A stretch of 43,604 nt of DNA from Streptomyces hydrogenans (GTDB lineage Bacteria; Actinomycetota; Actinomycetes; Streptomycetales; Streptomycetaceae), in assembly GCF_014656075.1 (NCBI RefSeq), contig NZ_BNBS01000069.1, positions 1 through 43,604 of the forward strand, read 5' to 3'. A model generated the notes under the pieces. The model made no database searches, had not been told where the DNA came from, and saw nothing but the letters and a program-made list of their open reading frames with translations. Each line of letters begins with the position of its first letter. Position 1 is the stretch's first letter. A program made the translations under genes and the position numbers. This document shows, piece after piece, positions 31,924-40,110 of this stretch.

Positions 31924-34469
31924 GCCGGGACGCGGCCGTGGGCCGGGATGCGGCCGTGGGCCGGGATGCGGCCGGGGAGGCTGCGGTCGCGGAGGAGCCG
32001 TGGAAGGAGGAGCCGGTCGATCTGCGGCTCGTTCCGCCCGCGCTGGCGGCCTGGGCGGCCGCCGCCGTGGCGCTGGGGGTGGCTGGCTGGTGGGTCGTCG
32101 CGGGTGTGGGGCTCTGTCTGGCCGGAGCGGCGGCGTCGCTGACCCGGGCGGGCTCGCGCCGGCCGGCCGGGGGTCGGGAACCCGCTTCGGGGGGCGGCGG
32201 AGGCGGCGGGGGTGGGTCGCCGGGGTGGCGGCTGCGGGCCACCGCGTGGGTCGGGGTGCTGCTGTGTGCCGCGGCGGGCGCCGCCTCGGCGGGGCTGCAC
32301 GCCGCCGACCTGCGGCGGGGGCCGGTGCCCGTGCTGGCGCGGGAGTACGGGCGGGCCTGGGCGGAGGTGACGGTGACCTCGGACCCCCGGCTCACCCGGC
32401 CCCGGGTGAGCGGGCGGGCGATGGTGCCGGAGTCGGTGGTGATGGACGCCGAGGTGGTCCGGGTGGAGCGGGCGGGGGGACCGGCCGTGCGGACCCGGGC
32501 GCCGGTGCTGTTGCTCGTGCCGCCGGGGGAGGGGCGGGACGCCTGGCTGAGTCTGCTGCCGTCCACCCGGCTCCGGGTCGGTGCCCGCTTCGCGCCGCCC
32601 CGGGAACCCGGGGATCCGTATGCGGCCGTGCTCAAGGCCGGGACCGGGCCGCCGCGGATCGTGGGGCCGCCGAGCGCGCTCCAGCGGACGGCCGGCGGGC
32701 TGCGGGCCGGGCTGCGCGCGGCGACCGACGGGCTCGCCCCGGACGCGCGGGCGCTGCTGCCCGGACTGGTCGTCGGGGACACCTCGCGGATCGGCACCGA
32801 CCTGCGGGACGCCTTCGAGGCCACTGACCTCACGCACCTGCTGGCCGTCTCCGGAAGCAACCTCTCGATCGTGCTGCTGTTGCTCGTCGGGCGTCCGGGG
32901 CGAGCGCGGAGGGTGGAGCGGGGCGGGCTCGCGCCCCGGATCGGGCTGTCGCTGCGGGGCACCGCGCTGGCGGGGGCGGGGCTGACGCTCGCGTTCGTGG
33001 TCGTGTGCCGGCCGGAGCCGAGCGTGCTGCGGGCGGCGGCGTGCGGGCTGGTCGCGCTGCTGGCGATCGCCACCGGCCGGAGGAGGTCGCTGCTTCCGGC
33101 ACTGGCCGCGGTGGTCCTCCTCCTGGTGCTGTACGACCCCTGGCTGGCGCGGAGTTACGGGTTCCTGCTCTCGGTGCTGGCGACCGGGGCGCTGCTGCTG
33201 GTGGCGCCGGGGTGGAGCGGGGCGCTGCGGCGGTGGGGCGTGCCGGGCCGGGCGGCGGAGGCGTTGGCGGCCGCGTTGGCGGCGCAGGCGGTGACCGCGC
33301 CGGTCGTGGTGGTCTTCGCGGCCCGGATGAGTCTGGTGGCGATCCCGGCGAACCTCTTCGCGGAGCTGGCGGTGGCGCCCGCGACGGTGTTCGGCTTCGC
33401 CGCGCTCGCGGTGGCGCCGGTGTGGGCGGCGGGTGCGGAGGGCCTGGCGTGGGTGGCGGGCCGGCCGGCCGGCTGGATCGCCGGGGTGGCCCGGGCGGGG
33501 GCGGAGCTGCCTGGGGCGGAGCTGGCGTGGCCCGGAGGATGGTGGGGCGGGGCGGCGTTGGCGCTGCTCACGGTCGTGGTGGTGGCCGGTGTGCGGCGGC
33601 TTCGGCATCGGACCTGGCCGGTGGTCGGGATGGTGGTGCTGCTGGTGCTCGTGGTGACGCGGCCGGTGCCGTTGGTGCGCTGGATCTCGGGCTGGCCGCC
33701 GCCGGGGTGGGTGTTCGCGATGTGCCAGGTCGGTCAGGGGGACGCCACGGTGTTGGCGGCGGGCGGGGGTGCGGGGGTGGTGGTGGACGTCGGGCCGGAC
33801 CCGGTGGCGGTGGACCGGTGTCTGCGTGAACTGGGGGTGCGGCGGGTGCCGTTGGTGGTGCTGACCCACTTCCATGCCGATCATGTGGCCGGTCTGCCGG
33901 GGGTGTTGAGGGGGCGGGCCGTGGGGGCGATCCAGGTCACGGGGCTCGACGAGCCGCCCGGGCAGGCGGAGTTCGTCCGGCGCGTGGCGGGTGCGGCGGG
34001 GGTGCCGGTGGTGCGGGCGGAGCCGGGGGAGCGGCGGCGGGTGGGGGCGCTGGAGTGGCGGGTGCTGTGGCCGCCGGCGGGGCCGGGGCCGCCGGGCGGC
34101 GGTCCGAACGACGCCAGCGTCACGCTGCTGGTCCGGGGGCCGGGCGGGGTGAGCGTGCTGCTGCTCGGCGATCTGGAGCCGCCGGCGCAGCGGGCGCTGC
34201 GGCGGGAGCATCCGGAGCTGGGGGCGGTGGACGTGCTGAAGGTGGCCCATCACGGGTCGGCTCACCAGGACCCGGGGCTCACCGCCACCGTGCGGCCGAG
34301 GCTGGCGCTGGTCTCTGCCGGCCGGGACAACGAGTACGGGCATCCGTCGCCCCGGACGCTGGAGGCGTTGCGGGCGGGCGGTGCGCGGGTGCTGCGGACC
34401 GACCGGGACGGGGCCGTGGCGGTGGCGGGCGCGGGGAGGGGGCTGGTGGCGGTGGCGCGGGGGTGGTGA
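31920..34469 (+). CDS. comEC: ComEC/Rec2 family DNA-uptake channel protein
   Basis: The 849-residue protein starts at the GTG overlapping the comEA stop. Its first residues are a sixfold-codon repeat (RDAAVG x2 then RDAAGE). A membrane part follows with the ComEC core (LLPGLVVGDTSRI, LTHLLAVSGSNLSIVLLLLV, VLRAAACGLVALLA) and about ten helices. A C-terminal metallo-beta-lactamase-like domain starts near 600, with HFHADH at 650-655, LLLGDLE and KVAHHGSAHQD. ComEC passes single-stranded DNA through the membrane, and the C-terminal domain may degrade the other strand. No ComFA or pilus gene is in the window. Confidence 0.93.
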   Translation: MSRDAAVGRDAAVGRDAAGEAAVAEEPWKEEPVDLRLVPPALAAWAAAAVALGVAGWWVVAGVGLCLAGAAASLTRAGSRRPAGGREPASGGGGGGGGGSPGWRLRATAWVGVLLCAAAGAASAGLHAADLRRGPVPVLAREYGRAWAEVTVTSDPRLTRPRVSGRAMVPESVVMDAEVVRVERAGGPAVRTRAPVLLLVPPGEGRDAWLSLLPSTRLRVGARFAPPREPGDPYAAVLKAGTGPPRIVGPPSALQRTAGGLRAGLRAATDGLAPDARALLPGLVVGDTSRIGTDLRDAFEATDLTHLLAVSGSNLSIVLLLLVGRPGRARRVERGGLAPRIGLSLRGTALAGAGLTLAFVVVCRPEPSVLRAAACGLVALLAIATGRRRSLLPALAAVVLLLVLYDPWLARSYGFLLSVLATGALLLVAPGWSGALRRWGVPGRAAEALAAALAAQAVTAPVVVVFAARMSLVAIPANLFAELAVAPATVFGFAALAVAPVWAAGAEGLAWVAGRPAGWIAGVARAGAELPGAELAWPGGWWGGAALALLTVVVVAGVRRLRHRTWPVVGMVVLLVLVVTRPVPLVRWISGWPPPGWVFAMCQVGQGDATVLAAGGGAGVVVDVGPDPVAVDRCLRELGVRRVPLVVLTHFHADHVAGLPGVLRGRAVGAIQVTGLDEPPGQAEFVRRVAGAAGVPVVRAEPGERRRVGALEWRVLWPPAGPGPPGGGPNDASVTLLVRGPGGVSVLLLGDLEPPAQRALRREHPELGAVDVLKVAHHGSAHQDPGLTATVRPRLALVSAGRDNEYGHPSPRTLEALRAGGARVLRTDRDGAVAVAGAGRGLVAVARGW

Positions 34470-34506
34470 CCGGAGCGGGGCGGCCTTCGCCGGAGAGGAC
34501 CCCGCT

Positions 34507-34554
34507 TCTAAAGAAATGCTTGTAAAGAAGTCTTTCTATAGGTAGCTTTAGATC
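34507..34554. promoter_or_regulatory. Concentric dyad operator with leaderless promoter of the winged-helix regulator
   Basis: TCTAAAG (34507-34513) and CTTTAGA (34546-34552) are inverted repeats. AAAGA (34524-34528) and TCTTT (34531-34535) are a second pair with exactly the same centre, 34529.5. TAGCTT (34543-34548) ends six bases before the ATG. The stretch is AT-rich within GC-rich DNA. It probably binds the regulator encoded just downstream. Confidence 0.6.
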
Positions 34555-35169
34555 ATGCCGGAGAACAGTGCGCCGCACCCCGAGGGCGCGACGCCCCACA
34601 GCGTCAGGCTGACCGACCCCCGGGCCCTGCGGGCCTACGCCCACCCCCTGCGGATGACCCTGGTCGGCCTGCTGCGCCGGCACGGGCCGTTCACGGCCAC
34701 CCGGGCCGCCGAACTGACCGGCGAATCGGTGGCCAGCTGCTCGTACCACCTGCGGATACTCGCCAAGTACGGGCTGGTGGAGGAGGCGCCGGGCGGACGG
34801 GGCCGGGAGAAGCCCTGGCAGGCCACCGCCCGGTACACCGAGTGGGGATACAGCGACGACCCGTCGGTCGCCCAGGCGACCGACGAGCTCAACGTGGCCG
34901 TCGCCGAGCGCTACTTCGGGCGGTTCGCCCAGGTCCTGGAGAGCAGGGAGGGGGTCTCGAAGGAGTGGCGGGAGGCCGAGCTGTTCGGTGACGCCCTGGT
35001 CTACCTCACCCCCGGGGAGCTCGCCTCCCTCGGGGAGCGGATCGACGACATGCTCCGGGCCTACCTCGACCGCGAGGAGAATCCGGCGGCCCGCCCCCCG
35101 GACGCGCGGCCCGTCAGCTTCCTCAAGATCGCCTATCTGGACCCGGACCACGACGAGGACGAGGAGTGA
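34555..35169 (+). CDS. ArsR-type winged-helix transcriptional regulator
   Basis: The 204-residue protein has an N-terminal winged-helix domain at about residues 20-95 (DPRALRAYAHPLRMTLVGLL, TRAAELTGESVASCSYHLRIL, YGLVEEAPGG), as in ArsR/HTH_20 regulators. No metal-binding cysteine pair is present; the single cysteine lies in the recognition-helix region. A helical C-terminal half is probably for dimerising or ligand sensing. It overlaps or nearly abuts the MFS exporter gene, a common pairing in which the regulator represses the exporter. The concentric dyad just upstream is a likely autoregulatory site. The inducer is unknown. Confidence 0.88.
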   Translation: MPENSAPHPEGATPHSVRLTDPRALRAYAHPLRMTLVGLLRRHGPFTATRAAELTGESVASCSYHLRILAKYGLVEEAPGGRGREKPWQATARYTEWGYSDDPSVAQATDELNVAVAERYFGRFAQVLESREGVSKEWREAELFGDALVYLTPGELASLGERIDDMLRAYLDREENPAARPPDARPVSFLKIAYLDPDHDEDEE

Positions 35170-35174
35170 CAGGG

Positions 35175-36440
35175 ATGGCCCTCACCGCACGGGTTCCGGA
35201 ACTGCTGCGCGAGCGGACCTTCCGCCGCTACTGGTCGGGACAGACGGTCTCGCTCGTCGGAGACCAGATCTCCCTCATGGCCCTTCCCCTCGCCGCCGTG
35301 CTGGTGCTCGGCGCCGACGCGGCCCAGATGGGCTGGCTCAAGACCCTCGAACTCCTCCCGGCCCTGCTGCTCAACCTGCCCTTCGGTGCCTGGGCCGACC
35401 GGCGGGCGAACCGCCGCCGGATCATGATCGCCACGGATCTGGGGCGGGCCGCCCTGCTGCTCACCCTGCCCGTCGCCTACGCCCTCGACCTGCTGACGCT
35501 CGGCCAGCTCTACGTCGTCGCCTTCGGGGTGGGCGCGCTGTCGGTGCTCTTCGAGGTCTGCAACGTCACACTCTTCGTGGCCCTCGTCCCGACCGAGCGC
35601 TATGTGCAGGCCAACTCGCTGGTGAACGGCAGTCGTTCGATGGCCTGGCTGGCCGGACCCAGCATCGGCGGCATCCTCGTGCAGGTGCTCACCGCGCCCG
35701 TGGCGCTGCTCGCGGACGCCCTCACCTACCTGGCGTCGGCGGGATACCTCGCGAAGATACGGCCGGTCGAGCCCGCGCCGGCGCCCGTGGTCAAGGGCCA
35801 CTTCACGGAGGGGATGCGGTGGGTGCTGCGGGAGCGGTCGATGCGGGCCCTCTTCGCCGCCTCCGGCACCGTCCAGTTCTTCAACTACATGTTCCACACC
35901 CTGTTCGTGCTCTACGTGACCACGGAACTCGGGCTCGGCGCGGGCCTGCTCGGCCTGGTGCTGGGCACCGGAGCCGTCGGCGGACTGCTCGGGGCGGTGT
36001 GCAGCGGGGCGGTCGTCCGCCGGATCGGCATCGGCGGCTCCCTCGTCGCCGGCTTCCTCGGCTTCACCCTGCCGCTGGTCCTCATACCCGCCGCGGACGG
36101 ACCGCTGCCGCTCGTCGTGGCTGTGCTGTTCGCCGCCGAATTCCTGTCCTGCGCCGGCGTGATGATCGTCGACGTGGCCGCCGGGTCCTTCCAGATGGCC
36201 CTCATACCCGACGCCGTGCGCGCCCGGGTCATGGGCGCCTTCCGTACCCTCAACCACGGCTTCCGGCCCCTCGGCGCCCTCGCCGGCGGTGTGCTCGGCA
36301 CCGCGATCGGGCTCCGCCCCACCCTGTGGATCGCCACCGTGGGCGCCGTCTTCGCGGTCCTGTGGCTGCTGCCCTCGCCCCTCCCGCGCATGCGCGAACT
36401 GCCCACCCGAGAGGGCGAATCGGTCGGGGTCGCCCCATGA
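35175..36440 (+). CDS. MFS transporter (probable drug/metabolite exporter)
   Basis: The 421-residue protein has about 12 membrane helices and the N-terminal FRRYWSGQTVSLVGDQISLMA of the enterobactin-exporter-like MFS branch. The loop 2-3 motif reads FGAWADRRANRRRIM. An in-frame GTG at 35166 overlaps the regulator stop, but the ATG at 35175 has GAGGAG eight bases upstream and is preferred. Coexpression with the winged-helix regulator suggests an inducible exporter. The substrate cannot be told from sequence. It is followed 27 bases later by the N-acetyltransferase gene, which may be read through. Confidence 0.88.
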   Translation: MALTARVPELLRERTFRRYWSGQTVSLVGDQISLMALPLAAVLVLGADAAQMGWLKTLELLPALLLNLPFGAWADRRANRRRIMIATDLGRAALLLTLPVAYALDLLTLGQLYVVAFGVGALSVLFEVCNVTLFVALVPTERYVQANSLVNGSRSMAWLAGPSIGGILVQVLTAPVALLADALTYLASAGYLAKIRPVEPAPAPVVKGHFTEGMRWVLRERSMRALFAASGTVQFFNYMFHTLFVLYVTTELGLGAGLLGLVLGTGAVGGLLGAVCSGAVVRRIGIGGSLVAGFLGFTLPLVLIPAADGPLPLVVAVLFAAEFLSCAGVMIVDVAAGSFQMALIPDAVRARVMGAFRTLNHGFRPLGALAGGVLGTAIGLRPTLWIATVGAVFAVLWLLPSPLPRMRELPTREGESVGVAP

Positions 36441-36467
36441 GGCGGGCCGGACCGGCAGACTGCCGCC

Positions 36468-37310
36468 ATGAATGATCATGAGAAGTCCGAGGGTCTGACG
36501 GACGCGTCGGTGGAGCGGTACCTGGAGCGCGTCGGAGCCGTACGGCCGGAGCGGGCGGACGCCGGGGCGCTGCGGGAACTGCACCTGCGGCACCTGCTGA
36601 CGGTGCCCTTCGAGAACCTGTCCATCCACCTCGGGCAGGACATCGTCCTCGACGAGAAGGCGCTGGTCGACAAGGTGGTCGAGGCCCGACGGGGCGGGTT
36701 CTGTTACGAGCTGAACACCGCGTTCGCCGCGCTGCTCCGGGCGCTCGGCTACCGGGTCGAGCTGCTCCAGGCCCGGGTCCTCGGCCCGGACGGACGGGTG
36801 GGCATCCCTTATGACCACATGGCGCTGCTCGTGGAGGACGCGGACGGCGGGCGGTGGCTGGCCGACGTGGGCTTCGGCGACCACAGCCATCACCCGCTCG
36901 CCCTCGACGAGCGCGGTGAACAGGCCGATCCGTCGGGGACCTTCGTGATCCGGGAGGTCCCGGGGGGTGCGGGGGACCTCGACGTGGTGCGGAACGGCAA
37001 GCCGCAGTACCGGTTCGAGCCGCGGCCGAGGGTCCTCGCGGACTTCGCGGCCGGTGCCTGGTACCACCGGACCTCGCCCGAGTCCCACTTCACCCGCGGG
37101 GTGATCTGCTCGCTGCTCACCGAGGACGGCCGGGTCAGCATCGGCGGCCGGAAGCTGTACCGGACCGTGGCGGGCGAGCGCACCGAGCGGGAGCTCGGCA
37201 CGGACGAGGAGCTGCGCGCGGCGTACCGGGAGCTGTTCGGCATCGAGCTCGACGAGCTGCCCGTGTCGCCGCCCGCGCCCACGAGGGAGGAAACCAAGCG
37301 GAATCCGTAA
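36468..37310 (+). CDS. nat: Arylamine N-acetyltransferase
   Basis: The 280-residue NAT transfers acetyl from acetyl-CoA to aromatic amines and related compounds. The catalytic triad is visible: Cys79 (RRGGFCYELN), His117 (YDHMALLV) and Asp133 (LADVGFGD). The N-terminal ERYLERVGAV and TVPFENLSIHLG are family features, and the length is normal. A CAGACT hexamer six bases before the ATG matches the position, though not the consensus, of the leaderless -10 elements nearby. NAT relatives also close amide bonds in ansamycin synthesis, but no polyketide genes are here, so a xenobiotic or general role is more likely. Confidence 0.94.
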   Translation: MNDHEKSEGLTDASVERYLERVGAVRPERADAGALRELHLRHLLTVPFENLSIHLGQDIVLDEKALVDKVVEARRGGFCYELNTAFAALLRALGYRVELLQARVLGPDGRVGIPYDHMALLVEDADGGRWLADVGFGDHSHHPLALDERGEQADPSGTFVIREVPGGAGDLDVVRNGKPQYRFEPRPRVLADFAAGAWYHRTSPESHFTRGVICSLLTEDGRVSIGGRKLYRTVAGERTERELGTDEELRAAYRELFGIELDELPVSPPAPTREETKRNP

Positions 37311-37372
37311 TTCGGACTCGTCGGTAATAAGGCCGCGTTTGCCTCGAACGCCTCAGGGGTGATCGAATGCGA

Positions 37373-37394
37373 ACTCGTTGCATAGTGAACGAGT
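37373..37394. promoter_or_regulatory. Perfect inverted repeat before the YceI-domain gene
   Basis: ACTCGTT-N8-AACGAGT (37373-37394) surrounds CATAGT, a possible -10 element. It lies 20 bases before the ATG at 37414 and could be an operator. Confidence 0.45.
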
Positions 37395-37413
37395 CGCACG
37401 GGGGTGCGTGGAA

Positions 37414-38316
37414 ATGTTCGGTGGTCTCTTCGGTAAGCGGGGGAGCGGTGGCGGCGGCCGGGGCGGTGCCCTGGCCGGGTTCGCCCTGCCGGCATCGGCG
37501 GGTGTGCTGAGCTGCCGGGTCCTCGACCCCGTGCACGAGCCGCTGCGGCAGGCCGAGTTCGCGCTCACCGACACGGCCGGACGCAAGGTGCTGGGCGGGG
37601 AGACCGACCCGTACGGCACCCTGCTCGCGACCGTCCCGGCGGGCGAGTACCGGATCGCGGTCACCTCCGACGGGTACACGCCGCACCATGCCACCGCCGT
37701 CGTCGACCAGGGCGTCCACGCGGACCTCGGGGACGTCCTGCTCCAGGTCGCCCCGCAGCCGCCGCTGCCCGAGCCCGGCGACTGGGAGATCGACCCCGCG
37801 CACTCCCAGATCGGCTTCACCGCCCGGCACATCGGGCTGGCGCGGATCCACGGGCGGTTCAACAGCTTCGCCGGGGCGGTGCGGATCGCCGAGCGGATGG
37901 AGCACTCCGCGATGCACGTCGTCATCGACGCGGCGTCCATCGACACCGGGGTGCAGATGCGGGACGACCACCTGCGCTCCTCGGACTTCCTCGACGTCGG
38001 CGTCCACCCGACCATCGAGTTCTTCAGCGAACGCTTCACGCACCGCGGCGGGACCCGCTGGAGCGTCACCGGCGCGCTCAGCCTCCACGGCGTGAGCCGT
38101 ACCGTCGCGCTGGACACCCAGTACCTCGGCCTCGGCACCGGTCTGGAGGGCGATACCCGCGGTGCCTGCCGGGCCACCACCGAGCTCCACCGCGAGGACT
38201 TCACCCTCACCTGGCAGACGCTCCTCGCGCGGGGCATCGCGGCCGTCGGCTCCAGCATCGCGATCGACCTGGACATCCAGATCGTCCGGAAGGGCGCGGG
38301 GCCGGGCGGAGCCTGA
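37414..38316 (+). CDS. YceI family protein with N-terminal carboxypeptidase-regulatory-like domain
   Basis: The 300-residue protein has no signal peptide. Residues about 28-100 (GVLSCRVLDPVHEPLRQAEF, AGEYRIAVTSDGYTPH) look like a prealbumin-like or CarboxypepD_reg beta-sandwich. Residues about 114-290 form a YceI lipocalin-like domain (WEIDPAHSQIGFTARHIGLA, MRDDHLRSSDFLDVGVHPTI, LHGVSRTVALD). YceI proteins bind isoprenoid-type lipids such as polyprenols. The ATG at 37414 has GGGGG nine bases upstream. The fusion is less usual than the single-domain secreted form. A lipid-binding role in the cytosol is inferred. Confidence 0.85.
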   Translation: MFGGLFGKRGSGGGGRGGALAGFALPASAGVLSCRVLDPVHEPLRQAEFALTDTAGRKVLGGETDPYGTLLATVPAGEYRIAVTSDGYTPHHATAVVDQGVHADLGDVLLQVAPQPPLPEPGDWEIDPAHSQIGFTARHIGLARIHGRFNSFAGAVRIAERMEHSAMHVVIDAASIDTGVQMRDDHLRSSDFLDVGVHPTIEFFSERFTHRGGTRWSVTGALSLHGVSRTVALDTQYLGLGTGLEGDTRGACRATTELHREDFTLTWQTLLARGIAAVGSSIAIDLDIQIVRKGAGPGGA

Positions 38317-38383
38317 GCGCCCGGGTCGGTCCGGGCCGGGCCGGGCGGGTGGGCTGAGCCGTGACGGTCCGGGCCGCGTGGGG

Positions 38384-38626
38384 TCAGGGGGCCTCCAGCC
38401 AGCCCTCGTACTCGGCGGCGAAGTCGTCCAGGGCCGCCGGGTCGAGGCGGCCGTCCGGGTCCTCGACCACCACCAGCCACTGCGCGTCCTCGGCGTCGTC
38501 CTCGCCGGCCAGCGCGTCCCGGACCAGCTGGGGTTCCTCGGCCACCCCGAAGCGGGCGGACAGCTCTTCGGACAGTTCCTCGGCGGCGTCGCGGTCGGGG
38601 AGCACCAGTACGTGTCGTTCACTCAC
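38384..38626 (-). CDS. Small acidic hypothetical protein divergent from holA
   Basis: The 80-residue protein is strongly acidic (LPDRDAAEELSEELSARFG, LAGEDDAEDAQWLVVVED, DDFAAEYEGWL). It starts at the GTG at 38626. GAGAAT lies six bases upstream on this strand, in the position of a leaderless -10. The pattern of beta strand, helix, strand and helix resembles a small ferredoxin-like domain. No family recognised. It shares a 55-base divergent region with holA. Confidence 0.72.
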   Translation of the reverse strand: MSERHVLVLPDRDAAEELSEELSARFGVAEEPQLVRDALAGEDDAEDAQWLVVVEDPDGRLDPAALDDFAAEYEGWLEAP

Positions 38627-38681
38627 CCGGCCATTCTCGCGCGCGGCCCGTTGTCGGTGGGCCGTGGGATGCTGGATCGCG

Positions 38682-39674
38682 ATGGCCACCAGAAAGACTT
38701 CCAGCGACGATCTCCTCGGCCCCGTCACGCTCGCCGTGGGCCAGGAGGACCTGCTCCTCGACCGTGCCGTCCGGGAGGTGGTGGCGGCCGCGCGGGCCGC
38801 CGACGCCGACACGGACGTACGGGACCTCACCTCCGACCAGCTCCAGCCCGGTTCCCTCGCCGAGCTCACGAGCCCCTCGCTCTTCGCCGAGCGCAAGGTG
38901 CTGATCGTGCGCAACGCGCAGGACCTCTCGGCGGACAGCGTCAAGGACGTGAAGGGGTACCTCGACGCGCCCGTCGAGGACATCACGCTCGTCCTGCTCC
39001 ACGCCGGCGGCGCCAAGGGCAAGGGGCTCCTCGACGCGGCGCGCAAGGCGGGGGCGCGGGAGGTGGCCTGCCCCAAGACCACGAAGCCCGCGGAGCGGCT
39101 GACCTTCGTGCGGCAGGAGTTCCGGGCCCTCGGGCGGTCCGCCACGCCCGAGGCGTGCCAGGCGCTCGTCGACTCCATCGGCAGCGACCTGCGGGAGCTG
39201 GCCTCGGCGGTGACGCAGCTGACGGCGGACGTCGACGGGACGATCGACGAGGCGGTCGTCGGGCGCTACTACACCGGGCGGGCCGAGGCGTCGTCCTTCA
39301 ACGTGGCCGACCGGGCCGTGGAGGGACGGGCGGCGGAGGCGCTGGAGGCGCTCCGCTGGTCGCTGTCGACCGGGGTCGCGCCCGTGCTCATCACGAGCGC
39401 GCTCGCGCAGGGCGTGCGGGCGATCGGCAAGCTGTCCTCCGCGCGCGGCGGGCGGCCCGCCGATCTCGCGCGCGAGCTCGGCATGCCGCCGTGGAAGATC
39501 GACCGGGTGCGGCAGCAGATGCGGGGCTGGACCCCCGACGGAGTCTCCCAGGCCCTGCGGGCCGTCGCGGAGGCGGACGCGGGGGTGAAGGGCGGGGGCG
39601 ACGACCCCGAGTACGCCCTGGAGAAGGCGGTCGTCGCGGTGGCCCGCGCCGCACGCTCCAGACGCCTGTCCTGA
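38682..39674 (+). CDS. holA: DNA polymerase III delta subunit
   Basis: HolA is the clamp-loader wrench that opens the beta sliding clamp. The 330-residue protein has the actinobacterial N-terminus (DDLLGPVTLAVGQEDLLLDR), LAELTSPSLFAERKVLIVRN and a helical C-terminal collar domain (SALAQGVRAIGKLSSARG; ELGMPPWKIDRVRQQMRGW). The ATG at 38682 is preceded by only a short region. Convergent to rpsT, it is separated by a 436-base spacer with repeats and hairpins. Confidence 0.93.
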   Translation: MATRKTSSDDLLGPVTLAVGQEDLLLDRAVREVVAAARAADADTDVRDLTSDQLQPGSLAELTSPSLFAERKVLIVRNAQDLSADSVKDVKGYLDAPVEDITLVLLHAGGAKGKGLLDAARKAGAREVACPKTTKPAERLTFVRQEFRALGRSATPEACQALVDSIGSDLRELASAVTQLTADVDGTIDEAVVGRYYTGRAEASSFNVADRAVEGRAAEALEALRWSLSTGVAPVLITSALAQGVRAIGKLSSARGGRPADLARELGMPPWKIDRVRQQMRGWTPDGVSQALRAVAEADAGVKGGGDDPEYALEKAVVAVARAARSRRLS

Positions 39675-39854
39675 CGCAGCCGCCGCGTCTGCCCCCCTGC
39701 GGGGCGGCGCGAGGCGTGCGTCCGCCGTGCGGCGGGGCGGTACCGGGGCGCCGCGCTCCGCGCCGGTGCGGCCCCTGGGGGCACCGCCTGGAGCCCCCTC
39801 CGCGCCCCTCCCCGAAACCCTGCCGGGAGCCGAACCGACCACACCGGGGGCGCG

Positions 39855-39921
39855 GCCCCCTCGGGGCTGCGCCCCGGGCCCCCTCGGGGCTGCGCCCCGG
39901 GCCCCCTCGGGGCTGCGCCCC
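39855..39921. repeat. Three tandem 23-bp units
   Basis: Copies lie at 39855-39877, 39878-39900 and 39901-39921 (the last short by two). Each unit contains CTCGGGGCTGCGCCCC and can form GGGGC/GCCCC hairpins. Similar GC-rich palindromic repeats are common between Streptomyces genes. Confidence 0.75.
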
Positions 39922-39931
39922 CACACGCCAA

Positions 39932-39971
39932 AGGCCCCACCCGACTCCTGGGGAAGGAGTGGATGGGGCCT
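39932..39971. terminator. Terminator between holA and rpsT
   Basis: AGGCCCCA (39932-39939) pairs with TGGGGCCT (39964-39971), extended inward by ACTCC/GGAGT. It lies between convergent genes and may serve both. Confidence 0.6.
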
Positions 39972-39990
39972 CTGGGTCACTGCTCTGGGG

Positions 39991-40028
39991 TCCCGTACAC
40001 GCGTGGCGAACGCGTGTCGCGTACGGGA
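39991..40028. repeat. Second dyad downstream of rpsT
   Basis: TCCCGTAC (39991-39998) pairs with GTACGGGA (40021-40028), and ACGCGT (39999-40004) with ACGCGT (40010-40015), leaving a 5-base bulge. It may be a further rpsT terminator or RNA-end structure. Confidence 0.45.
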
Positions 40029-40110
40029 CGGGTGGCCGGGGTGGGAGCGGTAGAGAGGGTCCGCTGGGTCCCTTGCGGCCGGGTGGTGCTTGAGATCAGG
40101 AGATCCGGTC

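Larger units (their letters stand above)
39675..40110. other. 436-base spacer between holA and rpsT, repeat- and hairpin-rich
   Basis: No gene is supported here; the frames that run through it are shadows. It contains GC-rich palindromic sequence, three 23-bp tandem units (39855-39921), a probable terminator (39932-39971) and a second dyad (39991-40028). Confidence 0.6.

Noticed and set aside
30840..34343. 1167-codon open frame on the minus strand
   Set aside because: It lies opposite comEA and comEC and is proline/arginine/histidine-rich, the usual shadow of GC-rich genes. It has no recognisable domain.
39855..39921. CRISPR array
   Set aside because: The repeats are directly adjacent without spacers, only three in number, and no cas gene is near.
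38162..40093. Long plus-strand frame running into the holA-rpsT spacer
   Set aside because: It crosses the YceI gene end, the small minus-strand gene and holA in another frame, and turns into repeat-derived arginine/proline sequence.
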